64,000 nucleotides of DNA from Acidobacteriota bacterium (GCA_021803035.1 JAJZME010000058.1:19460-83459); one strand, 5' to 3'; positions 34,862 through 44,937 are shown, numbered from the stretch's first letter. Numbers and translations are program-made. Notes: generated from the letters alone by a model not told the origin.

Positions 34862-37762
34862 TCAGTTCCCGTCATTGGCGAGAAAGCTGTCTACAGGTAA
34901 CTTCCGGCTCTGTGCATAGCGCTGCAGGTAGTCCATTACCTGTGCGTAACTTTTTGCCCCCTTGCTGGCAATCCATTCCTGCCTCATCTGTTCCGGACCT
35001 GGAACCTTGAGTATGGACGTGGGACTGTAGATGTTCTCAGATTGCAACTTCCCCAGACGCCCGCCGTGGGGATCGGTATGTTCCTTGAGCCAGGCAGGAG
35101 TCAGGATCTTTCCCACCGCCCCAGCCTCGCGTCGCAGCAAGAGCTGATTCGAACACTTTCCTGCGTTGAAGCCGACTTGTACCTGCATGGGAAGAAGCTT
35201 CGTAGTCGCATCGTCAGGATGGTTCGCCCAGATGCCGGGGATGACAGTCGCATTCTGATCCCACTGCGACATGGGTGGAAGGCCGAGAATTGCTTCGATG
35301 GTCTTGACGATGTTGACCTGAGACAAAAGGTGCTGATCGAGGGCTCCTTGCCTGACCCACGGACCCACAGCCAGCCCCAGAGTGCGATGGGCGTTGATAT
35401 GATCCGCGCCACTTTGCGCATCGTCCTCGGTCAGAAAAACCACCATATGTTTCCATTCGGGAGTGGTTGAAAGGTAATGAATCAACTTGGCCGTGGCGTA
35501 GTCATTGTTGGCCACGTAGAAATCCGGCGTGTAGTAACATGCCTCCCGCCCGGCCGTGTGGTCATCTGGCAGCCAGATATACACGAAGTGTGGAAACCTG
35601 GCGCCGGAATGAGCCTCCAGCCACTTCTGCGCCTCTTTCTCGCGATAAGTGTCAAGGATCATCCGGTCCCACGAAGGATAGGACCCGGCGACATGCGCCT
35701 TCAGTTGAGCGCGTATGATCCCATCGCGTTCCCGGGTGATATGCTCGCCGAAGTCTTCAAACGAAACGTCATGTTCGAGGAGATCGTTAAAAAGGTAAAG
35801 ACGTTCCGGATAACTGATCCAGGGGTTGGTGAAACTCCCAAGTTTTTCGTAATAATGGTACGCATTTTGTCCATTTAACGCATCTGGCCGCAAAGCACCC
35901 GAACCGCCTGGTCCTGCAGTCCACAGCAGGCCTCGGTTGCTGTAATACTCCGGCCAGAGGCGCTGAACAACATCGGAATCCGACGCTCCGGCAACCCACT
36001 GGTGCCCCTGCGCGGTTACTTCTCCGTCGGCCATGAAGTTAACCAAAAGCGCATTGTTATGGGCCAGGTAATAAAGATTTGGCAATTCCCTGGGACCGTA
36101 GAGATCCAGATGGGGATCGGCCCAGTGCCCCGCGGCCTTATAGTCGCCAAAGTTCTCATCAAAAGTTTTGTTCTCGCGCAGAATAAAGACGACATACTTG
36201 ATATGCTTGCGCAGCTCGGCGGTAGTCGAGGCGTTTTCCGAATCGCGCCGGGCTCGCTGAGCCGTCGTGAACCCGTCGTCGCTAAGCGCCCGTTGCGTCC
36301 AAGCGCGCAAGTGAGCAGAGAGGGCGGATAACTCCACTTTCTGGACGACCCCGTGCATCATGTTGCCGATGTACTGATAATGGACATTAGGACCGGATCC
36401 CAGTCCTTTCGCGGAAACAACATAGAGAGATCTGTTGGCGATTGTCAAAGCCGTCGGATACCAGGCTGTGGGGATAAGGCCGATCTCTTTCCCCGTTTTC
36501 ACATCGATAACATCTATGTCGTTGTTTCCGGCGTTGGCCACAAAGAGCTTTCCTGCGGCCACAGCCAGTCCGTCCGGATAACTTCCCGGCGCTGCACCGG
36601 GATAAGGGCTATCATCAATCGTCCGAACCGGGTGCATGGTTACTACATCCACTTCGACAACCCGATCAACATTGGCGTCGGCTACGAACACGTCTGGACT
36701 ATCAGGAAGCACGGCCAAAGCTGTGGGGTGCACGCCGGCTGCGGCACTGACGGGATTTACTGCCGGTCCAGTGGCGATACGCCCCAACACATGAAAGTCA
36801 GCCCGGTCGACTACTGTAACTCCGTTTGCGCCCCAATCGCTGACCACGAGGCGCTGGCCATGGTCCGCAAGCGCAACTGCAAAGGGATAGGGGCCGACAT
36901 TCAGATAAGTGGTCTGTCCCGTGGCAAGATCGATGCGTGCCAGGCTGTTGGATAACATGCCGGTCACGAAGAGATGCTGATTGCCAGGACCGACTACCAC
37001 CGAGTCGGGATAAAAGAGGTAGGGCTTCTGCTGGTCACCTTGATACTGGTAGGGATACTGGTCCTTGGGAAATGATTGCCATTGCAGGCTGTACTGGCGC
37101 GTTACCTGAAAATGCTTATCCCCTAAGCGGAAGGCCAGGACTTTATCGGAAGCGCCACCGGTCGCATAAAAAAAACTATTGCTTCCCGCAGCGAGGCCTT
37201 GAAAGAGATCGTTGTGAGAAAGAATCGTGGTGTTGACTGGATGCGGGTTGCTCTCCGCTGCAAGCGCGGCTTTCGCATTCGCGATTTTCGCAGAGGCGGT
37301 CTCCTTCGGAACATAAACCACCCCGGCAGCGCCGGCGTGTTTGGGACTGACGACAACGCCAGTGCCTCCTTTAGTCGCTTCAACTGTCAGCGTTTGTGGC
37401 TTTTTCCCGGGGAAGACCGCAAGGCGTGAAAGCCGCTTCAGGGTCTGGCTGTTGTAGAGTGTGATCGTCTGGAAGGGAGTGTCGCCATTTGCAAGTATTG
37501 CCACGCTCTTTCCGCCAGCAGCGATCATGGTCGGGAAGTTGGGAGTGCCATTGATGGTTCCGGCGGGTGACACCTTTCGCCCCGTGGGCAGAGTTGCGCT
37601 ATAAGTCCCCTGATTCGCTGCTGAAATCGTGGCTGGTTCCCAGACGGCTTTCGATGGGCTATGCGTTCCTGCAAAAGCGCGCGGCCCACTCGGGAGAATG
37701 CACAGCGCGATGAGCAGTACGCCTCCCCGCCAATCTTGGGATTGAAGTCCATGCGGTTTCAT
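34862..37762 (-). CDS. Secreted YncE beta-propeller / alkaline phosphatase-like phosphoesterase
   Basis: 966 residues from ATG 37762, with AGGGGGT upstream and a signal peptide (GGVLLIALCILPSGPRAFAG). The N-terminal ~500 residues form YncE-like beta-propeller blades (GNQHLFVTGMLSNSLARIDL, SPDVFVADANVDRVVEVDVV, LFVANAGNNDIDVIDVKTGK). The C-terminal half is a phosphoesterase of the acid phosphatase/phospholipase C-like group: YVVFILRENKTFDENFGDY, NNALLVNFMADGEV, and the metal-site region HMVVFLTEDDAQSGADHINA with HRTLGLAVGPWV. The fusion is common in Acidobacteria. Exported enzyme; substrate unknown. An MFS gene lies upstream on the same strand with a 270-bp gap. Confidence 0.85.
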   Translation of the reverse strand: MKPHGLQSQDWRGGVLLIALCILPSGPRAFAGTHSPSKAVWEPATISAANQGTYSATLPTGRKVSPAGTINGTPNFPTMIAAGGKSVAILANGDTPFQTITLYNSQTLKRLSRLAVFPGKKPQTLTVEATKGGTGVVVSPKHAGAAGVVYVPKETASAKIANAKAALAAESNPHPVNTTILSHNDLFQGLAAGSNSFFYATGGASDKVLAFRLGDKHFQVTRQYSLQWQSFPKDQYPYQYQGDQQKPYLFYPDSVVVGPGNQHLFVTGMLSNSLARIDLATGQTTYLNVGPYPFAVALADHGQRLVVSDWGANGVTVVDRADFHVLGRIATGPAVNPVSAAAGVHPTALAVLPDSPDVFVADANVDRVVEVDVVTMHPVRTIDDSPYPGAAPGSYPDGLAVAAGKLFVANAGNNDIDVIDVKTGKEIGLIPTAWYPTALTIANRSLYVVSAKGLGSGPNVHYQYIGNMMHGVVQKVELSALSAHLRAWTQRALSDDGFTTAQRARRDSENASTTAELRKHIKYVVFILRENKTFDENFGDYKAAGHWADPHLDLYGPRELPNLYYLAHNNALLVNFMADGEVTAQGHQWVAGASDSDVVQRLWPEYYSNRGLLWTAGPGGSGALRPDALNGQNAYHYYEKLGSFTNPWISYPERLYLFNDLLEHDVSFEDFGEHITRERDGIIRAQLKAHVAGSYPSWDRMILDTYREKEAQKWLEAHSGARFPHFVYIWLPDDHTAGREACYYTPDFYVANNDYATAKLIHYLSTTPEWKHMVVFLTEDDAQSGADHINAHRTLGLAVGPWVRQGALDQHLLSQVNIVKTIEAILGLPPMSQWDQNATVIPGIWANHPDDATTKLLPMQVQVGFNAGKCSNQLLLRREAGAVGKILTPAWLKEHTDPHGGRLGKLQSENIYSPTSILKVPGPEQMRQEWIASKGAKSYAQVMDYLQRYAQSRKLPVDSFLANDGN

Positions 37763-38031
37763 TCGATACCCCCTTAATCTTTCAGCATTACCGTACCGTG
37801 TTGGGAATAAGGTCACACCATCTGCTTGCTCCGAAGTCGAGGCCGGTCCCGCGCTGAATAGTCGTTCCCGATTTGAGCTACGCATGACTCCGGCAGATTG
37901 ATGGCAGGACGTCGCCTGAGGCTTTCCCACATTCCGCGGGCGCGCCGCACATCTACGGACTGGCGCCAGACTGCGTTGCAGAGAAGTGCAGACGCGATCA
38001 GGCGTCAGACCAGGTTTCGCATCTCGTCGTG

Positions 38032-39453
38032 TCAGATCGAAGTGGACGAGAGATGGGATTCAGTTGCCGCCGAGAACTCCTCCTCGCGAGCGGCCTCTTC
38101 CAGGGATAGCCCCTTGGGTTCCCGGATGCAAATCATGGTGAGCACCAGGCCGACCATGGAGAAGAGGGAGGCGACCATCAGGGTCCGGTTGAGACCAAGG
38201 ATGTGCAGCAGTACCGGGAAGATGAACGCCCCGATGAACGCGCCCACTTTCGCGGTTCCTGCCGAGAAGCCGTGGCCGGTTGTGCGCAGGTTCACCGGAA
38301 ACAGTTCTGCCGACAGCAGGAACGTGGTGGTATTGGGACCGAACTCTGCGAAAAAGTACGAGATGCCATACACCAGCAGAAAAAGCCAGAGCACATTGGA
38401 GATTGCCGGGGCAACACCGATCAGCAGGAATGCAAGCCCCATCATGAAAAATCCGAGAATCTGGAGTGTTTTATGGCCAATGCGATCCACCGTCAGGATG
38501 GCTAGGACATAGCCAGGGAATGCAGCCACGGCAAAAACCAGCAGGCTCATCGCCGTGCTCGCGATCAGATCCGCATGCGGGGCAATGTGCCGCATGATGA
38601 GGGGCGTTGAAATGGTATTGCCGTAGTACGCATAGTCGAAAACAAACCATGTGCCAGCGGTCCCAAGCAGGGTAGTCAGGTAGTGTGCCAGAGGACGCGA
38701 CACTTTGCGATCCTCTCCCTTGGCCATAGCCATGCCCAGGCTGAACGATGCCAGCTCACGGGCGGCCTCCTGTCCTTTGCCCTTGACGCGTGCCAGCCAC
38801 CGGGGGGATTCCGGCAGGGTGCGGCGGATATAGATGACCATGGCGGCGGGCAGCGCGCCCAGTCCGAGCATGATGCGCCAGGCGGCGGCGTGATTGACGC
38901 CGGCGGCAAGCAGGGTCAGAGCCACGATCGGGCCGGCGAGCAAGCCAAGCGCCTGGGCCGAAAACACCAGGCTCACCATGCGTCCACGCGAGTTGGTGTT
39001 GGCGTATTCGCTCATGAGTACCGCAGAGAGGGGATAATCGCCGCCGATACCGAGGCCCAGTATCACCCGGGCAACCAGCAGCGTGGAGACGCCAGGCGCA
39101 AGCGCTGAAAGAATGGCGCCAATGACCATCAAAAGCGCTTCCAGACCGTAAATCGCCTTGCGTCCAAAGATATCTGCGATGCGTCCGAACAGAAAAGCAC
39201 CGACGAAGGTGGCAATGAGGGAAATCGAACCGATCAGGCCGATCTCGGTGCCTGACAGGTGCCATTCATCCTTGATGAGCGTCAATGCCGTGCCGATGAT
39301 GAACAGGTCATAGGCCGAGGTAAAGAACCCCATGCCGGCTGCGAACATCGCGCGCAGGTGAAACATGCTGAATTGTGCCCGGTTCAGGGCATCGGCAACG
39401 GTGTTTTCCACAGGTACCGCAGCGTCCTCACGCTTTGACCATACGTGCTCCAT
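38032..39453 (-). CDS. MFS transporter, metabolite:H+ symporter type
   Basis: 473 residues from ATG 39453, preceded by GGAGG. Twelve membrane helices are predicted. Family signatures include TSAYDLFIIGTALTLIKDEW at helix 1, FGRIADIFGRKAIYGLEALL in the loop 2-3 motif, LGLGIGGDYPLSAVLMSEYA in helix 4, and ESPRWLARVKGKG after helix 6. This pattern resembles PHS-type phosphate or aromatic-acid/sugar symporters; adjacency to a phosphatase-like gene could hint at phosphate, but the evidence is weak. The frame extends to 39564 without conserved sequence. Confidence 0.85.
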   Translation of the reverse strand: MEHVWSKREDAAVPVENTVADALNRAQFSMFHLRAMFAAGMGFFTSAYDLFIIGTALTLIKDEWHLSGTEIGLIGSISLIATFVGAFLFGRIADIFGRKAIYGLEALLMVIGAILSALAPGVSTLLVARVILGLGIGGDYPLSAVLMSEYANTNSRGRMVSLVFSAQALGLLAGPIVALTLLAAGVNHAAAWRIMLGLGALPAAMVIYIRRTLPESPRWLARVKGKGQEAARELASFSLGMAMAKGEDRKVSRPLAHYLTTLLGTAGTWFVFDYAYYGNTISTPLIMRHIAPHADLIASTAMSLLVFAVAAFPGYVLAILTVDRIGHKTLQILGFFMMGLAFLLIGVAPAISNVLWLFLLVYGISYFFAEFGPNTTTFLLSAELFPVNLRTTGHGFSAGTAKVGAFIGAFIFPVLLHILGLNRTLMVASLFSMVGLVLTMICIREPKGLSLEEAAREEEFSAATESHLSSTSI

Positions 39454-40109
39454 GAAGCCTCCGATCTTCGAGAAGCGGCCCGGGGCTGGAGACAGCTGGT
39501 CCGCGTTGATACCCGGGCTGGCAGGAACCCCGGACAAATGGTCAAGTCGACCCGACAGATGCATAATAATTTACTGCCGTCGTGTCCGGATCTGTGCCGG
39601 CAGCCAGTGTCTGCCGCCCGTCATCGCCGGGCACCGGAAGGAGAGGTTTTTCTCCTTCATCAGCCATCCTCCCTCGGGACCGGGTAGGCAAGGACTGCTG
39701 GCAGGCTGCGCGTAGGCAGTCCTAAACGTAGCCCCCCACAACGCTGGCGAGTCCCTTCAGATTTCGGTTCATGGGCCTCTCATTCTTTCTCGGGTTGAGG
39801 GTCTCTCTTTTTTGTGAACAGAAGCGCTATAGTTCTGTTCCCGCATAGGCAGCCCTCGGCCGCGCGAATCCCGGAATCAACCGATTGCCGCCAGCCGCGG
39901 ACAGCATCGCAAGAATATATGAATGCCTGACGAACGAAAGATGAACGTTTGGTTAATGGGCAACCTACTTGCGAAAAGAGCCATGCGGTTGAAGAAAGGG
40001 GAGCATTGGAGGTTGCTCCCAGTGGAGGCGTAGCTTAACGGCAAGGAACACTTATAGAGAATCCGGAATTGGCCTCCTCAAACGGGGTCTGCGCCGCCCA
40101 GCGCGCCAG
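39454..40109. other. Long upstream region of the MFS gene
   Basis: No gene supported. A perfect 8-bp palindrome GAACAGAA-N9-TTCTGTTC lies at 39816-39840. A tRNA-resembling but incomplete sequence occurs at 40023-40079. Otherwise nothing is recognisable. Confidence 0.4.
39816..39840. promoter_or_regulatory. Palindrome GAACAGAA-N9-TTCTGTTC, operator-like
   Basis: Perfect 8-bp inverted arms with a 9-base spacer that contains CTATAG, lying about 360 bases before the MFS start. No U-run follows in either direction, so it is not a Rho-independent terminator. Binding of a dimeric regulator is inferred. Confidence 0.4.
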
Positions 40110-40510
40110 TTAAGGCGGATCGATAGCCCGCACCGCGCTGGAGAAAAGCCCGAATTGCCTGGCTACGCGACAGGTCGCCGCGTTCTCGCAGGTTTGACCC
40201 ACCGCATCCCCGAAGCGCTTGCTAAACGGCGCCTTTGAGAGCAGCAACGGTGCCTTTTCCGCCTCACACCGCGATCCGGGCAACGCACCCGGTACAGCTC
40301 CACGATCATCGTGGTACGGTACTGCGACCAGGGTAGAGCGTGCACCTCGCACTCATCACTCATAGCTGGCGACCTCCTTCTCCACCAGCTTGCCGCAGCC
40401 CGAACAGACCAACTGCTTGTTGGCTCGCCGGCGCCGCACCCAAAGCTTCAGTCGCTTGCTGCGTTCGTCAATTTCAGACCGGTACACCTTGTACCCTTTG
40501 GGGGTCACGG
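40110..40510 (-). pseudogene. ISL3 family transposase remnant
   Basis: The minus-strand reading in three frames reconstructs the N-terminal zinc-ribbon and start of an ISL3 transposase: KGYKVYRSEIDERSKRLKLW and RRANKQLVCSGCGKLVEKEV, then a frame change to CEVHALPWSQYRTTMIVELY and RVRCPD, then another to SKAPFSKRFGDAVGQTCENA ending at a stop after RAIDPP. The CxxC zinc-finger is partly degraded. The DDE catalytic core is absent. No terminal inverted repeats were found. Confidence 0.75.
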
Positions 40511-40582
40511 AGTCCAATCCGGACAATGCTTCTGGAATAGGCAGGCATAGAATGCCCCGACACCCCTGTTCATCAACTCCAA

Positions 40583-41785
40583 TTACCAGGCATAGGTGGC
40601 TTCAATCGTTGGGGGTCCGGTCTTTCCATTGATTACGCTGAGCTTAAGGACGACCTCAATGTTTTTATTCCCTAACTTAGGCCCCAATCGCGCCTGCAAA
40701 GTTTGCATGTATTGAGGGCTTGTGACGAACTGAGTTGCAGCCTGTGTTCCGTTCCGTCCAAGTCCGGCCAGCACCACGGTCCATCCGTCGATAGCACGGT
40801 CATGGAACCGTGCGACTAATGCGTAATCGTTGGCGTTGGAGTAAGGTAGAGATTCGTTACGCTGCCAACGCAGTTGTGGCTGCGATTGGTCGACAATAGC
40901 TTCTTGTGTCCCAGGGAGGAAGTGGAACCTTAAAGGCTGCGTCAACCGTAAGGTCCATGAGGTGTTGTAGGCGCCCAGTAACACGACGGTATGACCGCGC
41001 AGAGCGGCTAAAGTCGTAGAAGCCGACGGTACCACGTGAATCGAGGAGCCGAAGCGTGTGACGGTGTCGCCAATTTGTGCGATCGCACTGGAAATTTGCA
41101 TGGACGTGAATGAGTAGTCAGCATTCTTATCAGCGGTTATTACCCCGGAGTAATTACCACTTTTGAAGACCACTCCTCCCGTGCAAATCAGCATCGAATG
41201 CTGACCCTTCAAAACCGGGGCCCAGAATTCTCGCACGGGATTACGGGATAAGACGGCGGCGTGGCTGCGCCACCAGAAAGCCGCAACGAACACCACGAAA
41301 ATTGAAAGGGTAGCGATCACAGCGCGCGGATTGACCAGGACGGGCTTCGAACGATTACGCAGCTGCTTTTCTTCCTTCGTTTCGCTCACGGCCGTAGCAC
41401 TTAGTTTGCGATGAAACTCGGGAATATAGGATCCGGGAGGCAGGAGAATGCGGACATCGGAGGCGGTTTCCGATTCCGAGTAGTAAAGCAGCAGCCGCTT
41501 GCGAACCTCACTTGCTGTATAGCGAACCACCGTATCGGAGCTTGGTTCGTAAGTCAGCGGGCGGCCGAAGACCTCGGTTCCCAAGGTACGTTCCTTAAGC
41601 TGGTCAACTTTGCCTTCAAGCGTCTTCTCAACAACGTATCTCAGGAGGGCGGGGTAACGCTTGCTATTGCGGAATTGCGGGCTGTTCAGGATCTCTTGCA
41701 ACGCACCGAGAACCGCATCCCGCTCTTCTTGAGATTGTGGATGCCAGATCTCCGCGGCTCCATGATCCTTATCCATTGCCGCCAA
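40583..41785 (-). CDS. Membrane protein with acidobacterial signalling-type N-terminal domain
   Basis: 400 residues (or from ATG 41776). The N-terminal ~130 residues contain LNSPQFRNSKRYPALLRYVV, DQLKERTLGTEVFGRPLTYE and VVRYTASEVRKRLLLYYSES, a module I know from many Acidobacteria fused to TPR or cyclase-like outputs. A single membrane helix (AVIATLSIFVVFVAAFWW) follows, then a ~200-residue outer domain starting FWAPVLKGQHSMLICTGGVV, with no named family. The layout (cytoplasmic domain, one helix, external domain) suggests a sensor or envelope protein. Function not assigned. Neighbours give no clue. Confidence 0.6.
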   Translation of the reverse strand: MAAMDKDHGAAEIWHPQSQEERDAVLGALQEILNSPQFRNSKRYPALLRYVVEKTLEGKVDQLKERTLGTEVFGRPLTYEPSSDTVVRYTASEVRKRLLLYYSESETASDVRILLPPGSYIPEFHRKLSATAVSETKEEKQLRNRSKPVLVNPRAVIATLSIFVVFVAAFWWRSHAAVLSRNPVREFWAPVLKGQHSMLICTGGVVFKSGNYSGVITADKNADYSFTSMQISSAIAQIGDTVTRFGSSIHVVPSASTTLAALRGHTVVLLGAYNTSWTLRLTQPLRFHFLPGTQEAIVDQSQPQLRWQRNESLPYSNANDYALVARFHDRAIDGWTVVLAGLGRNGTQAATQFVTSPQYMQTLQARLGPKLGNKNIEVVLKLSVINGKTGPPTIEATYAW

Positions 41786-42414
41786 AGCCCCTCATGAAGT
41801 ATGAAGTATATAGAGATCTTAGCCAGACAGATTGAGAGTACGCAAGGGAAAGTCGCCTGCTGATTTCGGCCTTAGCATTGGGTGATGTCTCCAGCGCCTG
41901 GCTGCGCCGTAATGGGTAGCAGTATGCTCTCCGGGATTGGTGCATGATCGGACAGGCGAAGGCCGCTATTGCAATCATTCGTTTTCCCGGAGATTCCAGC
42001 GGCCGGCCATGGTTCTTCCGGCGGCGCATTGTGGGCGAGTGAGCGCCACCTGCCGTGGCAGAAGCACCCACCGAGCCGGCCCCAAAGCGATTCACCCAGG
42101 GTGGTATCGCGGCCTTGTGCCCGGCAGAAAGGCTATGCCCGGTACTCCTGGTGGCATTGTGCACTCGATGTCTGTCCTTCGCCGGGATTATAGAAGAGCG
42201 ATTCTAGGGAATACAAGATGGTTTGACACCGGGGCCAAAGCCGGCGTGGGGCAGGTGGGATGAGGGCCGGTCGAGTCCTCTGACGGTTGCAATCTGTTAG
42301 TCACCGACCTGCCCTATGTCTGTATCGCACTGTTTTTGTAAGCAAATCCAGCCCTTTGACAGTTGCAATCTGTTAGTCACTTGCCAATTGTGGATGAGTT
42401 TTGCATAAAAAGGT
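41786..42414. other. Intergenic region before the GH2 gene
   Basis: No gene supported. The last 140 bases carry two 26-bp direct repeats (see 42279 and 42355). It probably contains the promoters of the flanking divergent genes. Confidence 0.4.
42279..42380 (+). repeat. Pair of 26-bp direct repeats upstream of the GH2 gene
   Basis: TCTGACGGTTGCAATCTGTT followed by AGTCAC (42279-42304) and TTTGACAGTTGCAATCTGTT followed by AGTCAC (42355-42380) differ at two positions and repeat with a 76-base period. Each begins with TGAC and ends with GTCA, so each unit is itself loosely palindromic. The second ends 34 bases before the GH2 start. They could be tandem operators for the sugar-utilisation operon. 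Confidence 0.5.
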
Positions 42415-44937
42415 TTGCGAGTGTATGGAATGAGTGCCACTGGGGAAAAGCCGCGCTGGTCGCGCAGGCAATTTTTAAAGTCCATGGCCGCTGGGGCGGC
42501 AGTTGCACAGAACGCCTCGCCATTGCGCGCTTCGGTGGTGCGCTCTCTTCTTGCTGACCCGGAACAATCCGGAGCTGTGCATCCGCTGGATGACGGGTGG
42601 GACTACTACGAGGGGCCGCTGGCCGGGCCATGGGAAGTCTGGCAGGGGCAAATCGCGACATGGGAAGCGGTCTCACTGCCGCATTGCTTTAACCACCACG
42701 ATGGCTGCGACCCCGACAAGCCCTATTACCGCGGTCACGGCTGGTATCGCAAGCAGATGCGCGCGGCAAATCCGCTCACGAACGGGCGTACACTGCTGCA
42801 CTTTGAAGGCTCCGGGCAGACCTCGCACGTTTTTGTGGGCAAGACGCTGGTGGGTACGCACATTGGCGGCTATGATGAGTACGTATTTGACATTACCGAC
42901 GTTCTGGCCGCCGCCGATCCCTACGCCCGCAAGGGCGCCGTCGCTCTTGCTGTTCTCTGCGACAACTCCGAGGATCTCGAACGCCCGCCGTCGGACCTGA
43001 GCGACTTCAGCCTTTACGGCGGACTCTACCGGCACGCGCATCTGGTGTATGTGCCGGCCGTCTCGCTCGAGTGCGTTCACATTGCACCCGCATTTGCGCC
43101 CGGTTCACCGGCTCAAGTTAGCGTGCGCGCGCGGCTTTATAACCCCGCGCAATTCAAAGGCGGCGTTACGCTGGCCATCGCAGTGGCCGATCCCGCGGGC
43201 AAAACTGCTTTTCATGCGGAAAAGACCCTGCCCGCCTGGGCTGGGGAGACGGAGATTGCCTCCTTTCCGATTGCTTCGCCGGCGCTGTGGGCGCCCGCGC
43301 ATCCGCATCTCTACACCTGCCACGTCCGCCTCACGACCGATCATGGCGTAAGCGAATCCAGGGAGCGCTTCGGCATCCGCCACACCGAATTCGTCGTCAA
43401 CGGCCCCTTCAAGCTGAACGGCGAGCGGCTGTTGCTGCGCGGCACCCAGCGCCACATGGACCACGCCAACTTCGCCGCCGCGCAGCCGGACGAGTTGATT
43501 CGCATCGAAATGAGGCTGATGAAGGAGATGGGCGCCAACTTCGTGCGCCTGGCCCATTATCAGCAAACCCGCCTGGTCCTCGATCTGTGCGACGAGCTCG
43601 GCCTTCTGGTTTGGGAAGAAGCGCCCTGGTGCCGCTCCGGCATCGGCGATGAAAAGTGGCAACAAACCACGCTGGGCATGCTCCGCAACATGATCGATCA
43701 GCACTTCAACCACCCCGCCGTGCTCATGTGGAGCCTGGGCAACGAAGACGACTGGCCCGGCGAGTATCCATCGATGGATCACGCCGCCATTCGCGCCTTC
43801 ATGCAGCGCATGAACGGCCTGGCGCACGCGCTCGATCCCTCGCGCTTCACGGCCTTCCGCCGTTGCGACTTCGCCCGCGACATCCCCGACGTCTACTCGC
43901 CCTCCATCTGGGCCGGCTGGTACGGCGGCCTCTACACCGAATATCTGCAAGCGCTGGAGACACAACGCACGCGCGTCAAGCGCTTCATGCACATCGAGTG
44001 GGGCGCCGACAGTCACGCTGGCCGCCACTCCGAGGACCCCGATGCCGCGCTGGCGAAGATCTCCGACACCGCCCGCACCGACGAGCACGGCCTGGCCTAC
44101 CTGCCCACCGGCGGCGCGCCCCGTGTCTCGCGCGACGGCGACTGGTCGGAAACCTATGCCTGCGATCTCTTCGACTGGTACCTGAAAACGCAGGAGACGC
44201 TGCCATGGCTTACCGGCACGGCGCAATGGATCTTCAAGGACTTCACCACGCCCTTGCGCGTGGAAAATCCCGTGCCGCGCATGAACCAGAAGGGCCTGCT
44301 GCAACGCGACATGACCAAGAAGGAAGGCTACTACGTCTTCCAATCTTATTGGGCCGAAGAGCCGATGGCGCATATCTATGGCCACTCGTGGCCGGTGCGC
44401 TGGGGCGCCGCTGGCGAAGCGCGCATGGTCAAGGTCTACTCCAACTGTCCCACCGCCGAGCTTTTCCTCAACGGCAAATTTGCGGGAGTGCGGCAGCGCG
44501 ACAGCCAGAACTTTCCCGCCGCTGGCCTGCGCTGGATGGTGAACTTTTTGCCCGGCAAGAATCACCTGCGCGTGGTGGCCACCAGGAACGGCACTGTGGT
44601 CGAGGACGAAATCGAACTGGAGTATCAGACAACCAGGTGGGGCGCACCGGCCCGGCTGGTTATTGCCGAGGTTGACCGCGACGCCAAAACAGCCACCGTG
44701 GAGGCAACACTCTACGATGCGAACGGCGTGCTCTGTCTCGATGCCATGAATGTGGTGCGTTTTTCGCTGGCCGGCGCCGGCCGGCTTCTCGACAACATGG
44801 GCACCACAACCGGCTCACGCGTGTTGCAGATGTACAACGGCCGCGCGCGCATCTCCATCGAGCGCGGCGCCGGGCCAGCGACGGTCGGCATCACCAGCGA
44901 GGGCATTGCGCCTGCATTTATAACTATCACTGCTTGA
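42415..44937 (+). CDS. Glycoside hydrolase family 2 (beta-galactosidase/beta-glucuronidase type), exported
   Basis: About 840 residues; the start is uncertain (TTG 42415 or ATG 42430). A twin-arginine-type signal (SRRQFLKSMAAGAAVAQ) predicts Tat export. The N-terminal jelly-roll (DDGWDYYEGPLAGPW, YYRGHGWYRKQM) and the immunoglobulin-like domain precede the TIM barrel (RHTEFVVNGPFKLNGERLLL). The acid/base Glu lies in WSLGNEDDWP (residue 444) and the nucleophile in MHIEWGADSH (residue 528). C-terminal beta domains (VKVYSNCPTAELFLNGKFAG) follow. Which glycoside is cut is not clear from sequence; context favours a uronic- or galacto-configured side chain. First gene of a five-enzyme, one-receptor plus-strand cluster. 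Confidence 0.88.
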   Translation: MRVYGMSATGEKPRWSRRQFLKSMAAGAAVAQNASPLRASVVRSLLADPEQSGAVHPLDDGWDYYEGPLAGPWEVWQGQIATWEAVSLPHCFNHHDGCDPDKPYYRGHGWYRKQMRAANPLTNGRTLLHFEGSGQTSHVFVGKTLVGTHIGGYDEYVFDITDVLAAADPYARKGAVALAVLCDNSEDLERPPSDLSDFSLYGGLYRHAHLVYVPAVSLECVHIAPAFAPGSPAQVSVRARLYNPAQFKGGVTLAIAVADPAGKTAFHAEKTLPAWAGETEIASFPIASPALWAPAHPHLYTCHVRLTTDHGVSESRERFGIRHTEFVVNGPFKLNGERLLLRGTQRHMDHANFAAAQPDELIRIEMRLMKEMGANFVRLAHYQQTRLVLDLCDELGLLVWEEAPWCRSGIGDEKWQQTTLGMLRNMIDQHFNHPAVLMWSLGNEDDWPGEYPSMDHAAIRAFMQRMNGLAHALDPSRFTAFRRCDFARDIPDVYSPSIWAGWYGGLYTEYLQALETQRTRVKRFMHIEWGADSHAGRHSEDPDAALAKISDTARTDEHGLAYLPTGGAPRVSRDGDWSETYACDLFDWYLKTQETLPWLTGTAQWIFKDFTTPLRVENPVPRMNQKGLLQRDMTKKEGYYVFQSYWAEEPMAHIYGHSWPVRWGAAGEARMVKVYSNCPTAELFLNGKFAGVRQRDSQNFPAAGLRWMVNFLPGKNHLRVVATRNGTVVEDEIELEYQTTRWGAPARLVIAEVDRDAKTATVEATLYDANGVLCLDAMNVVRFSLAGAGRLLDNMGTTTGSRVLQMYNGRARISIERGAGPATVGITSEGIAPAFITITA

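Noticed and set aside
40023-40079. tRNA-like sequence (GGAGGC...GCCTCC with a D-arm-like TAGCTTAACGGCAA)
   Set aside because: Only about 57 bases, no anticodon stem and no T-arm consensus; could be a decayed fragment but not supported as a tRNA gene.
42279-42380. Possible mini-CRISPR
   Set aside because: Only two 26-base units with a 50-base gap, no cas genes; direct repeats in a promoter are a simpler reading.
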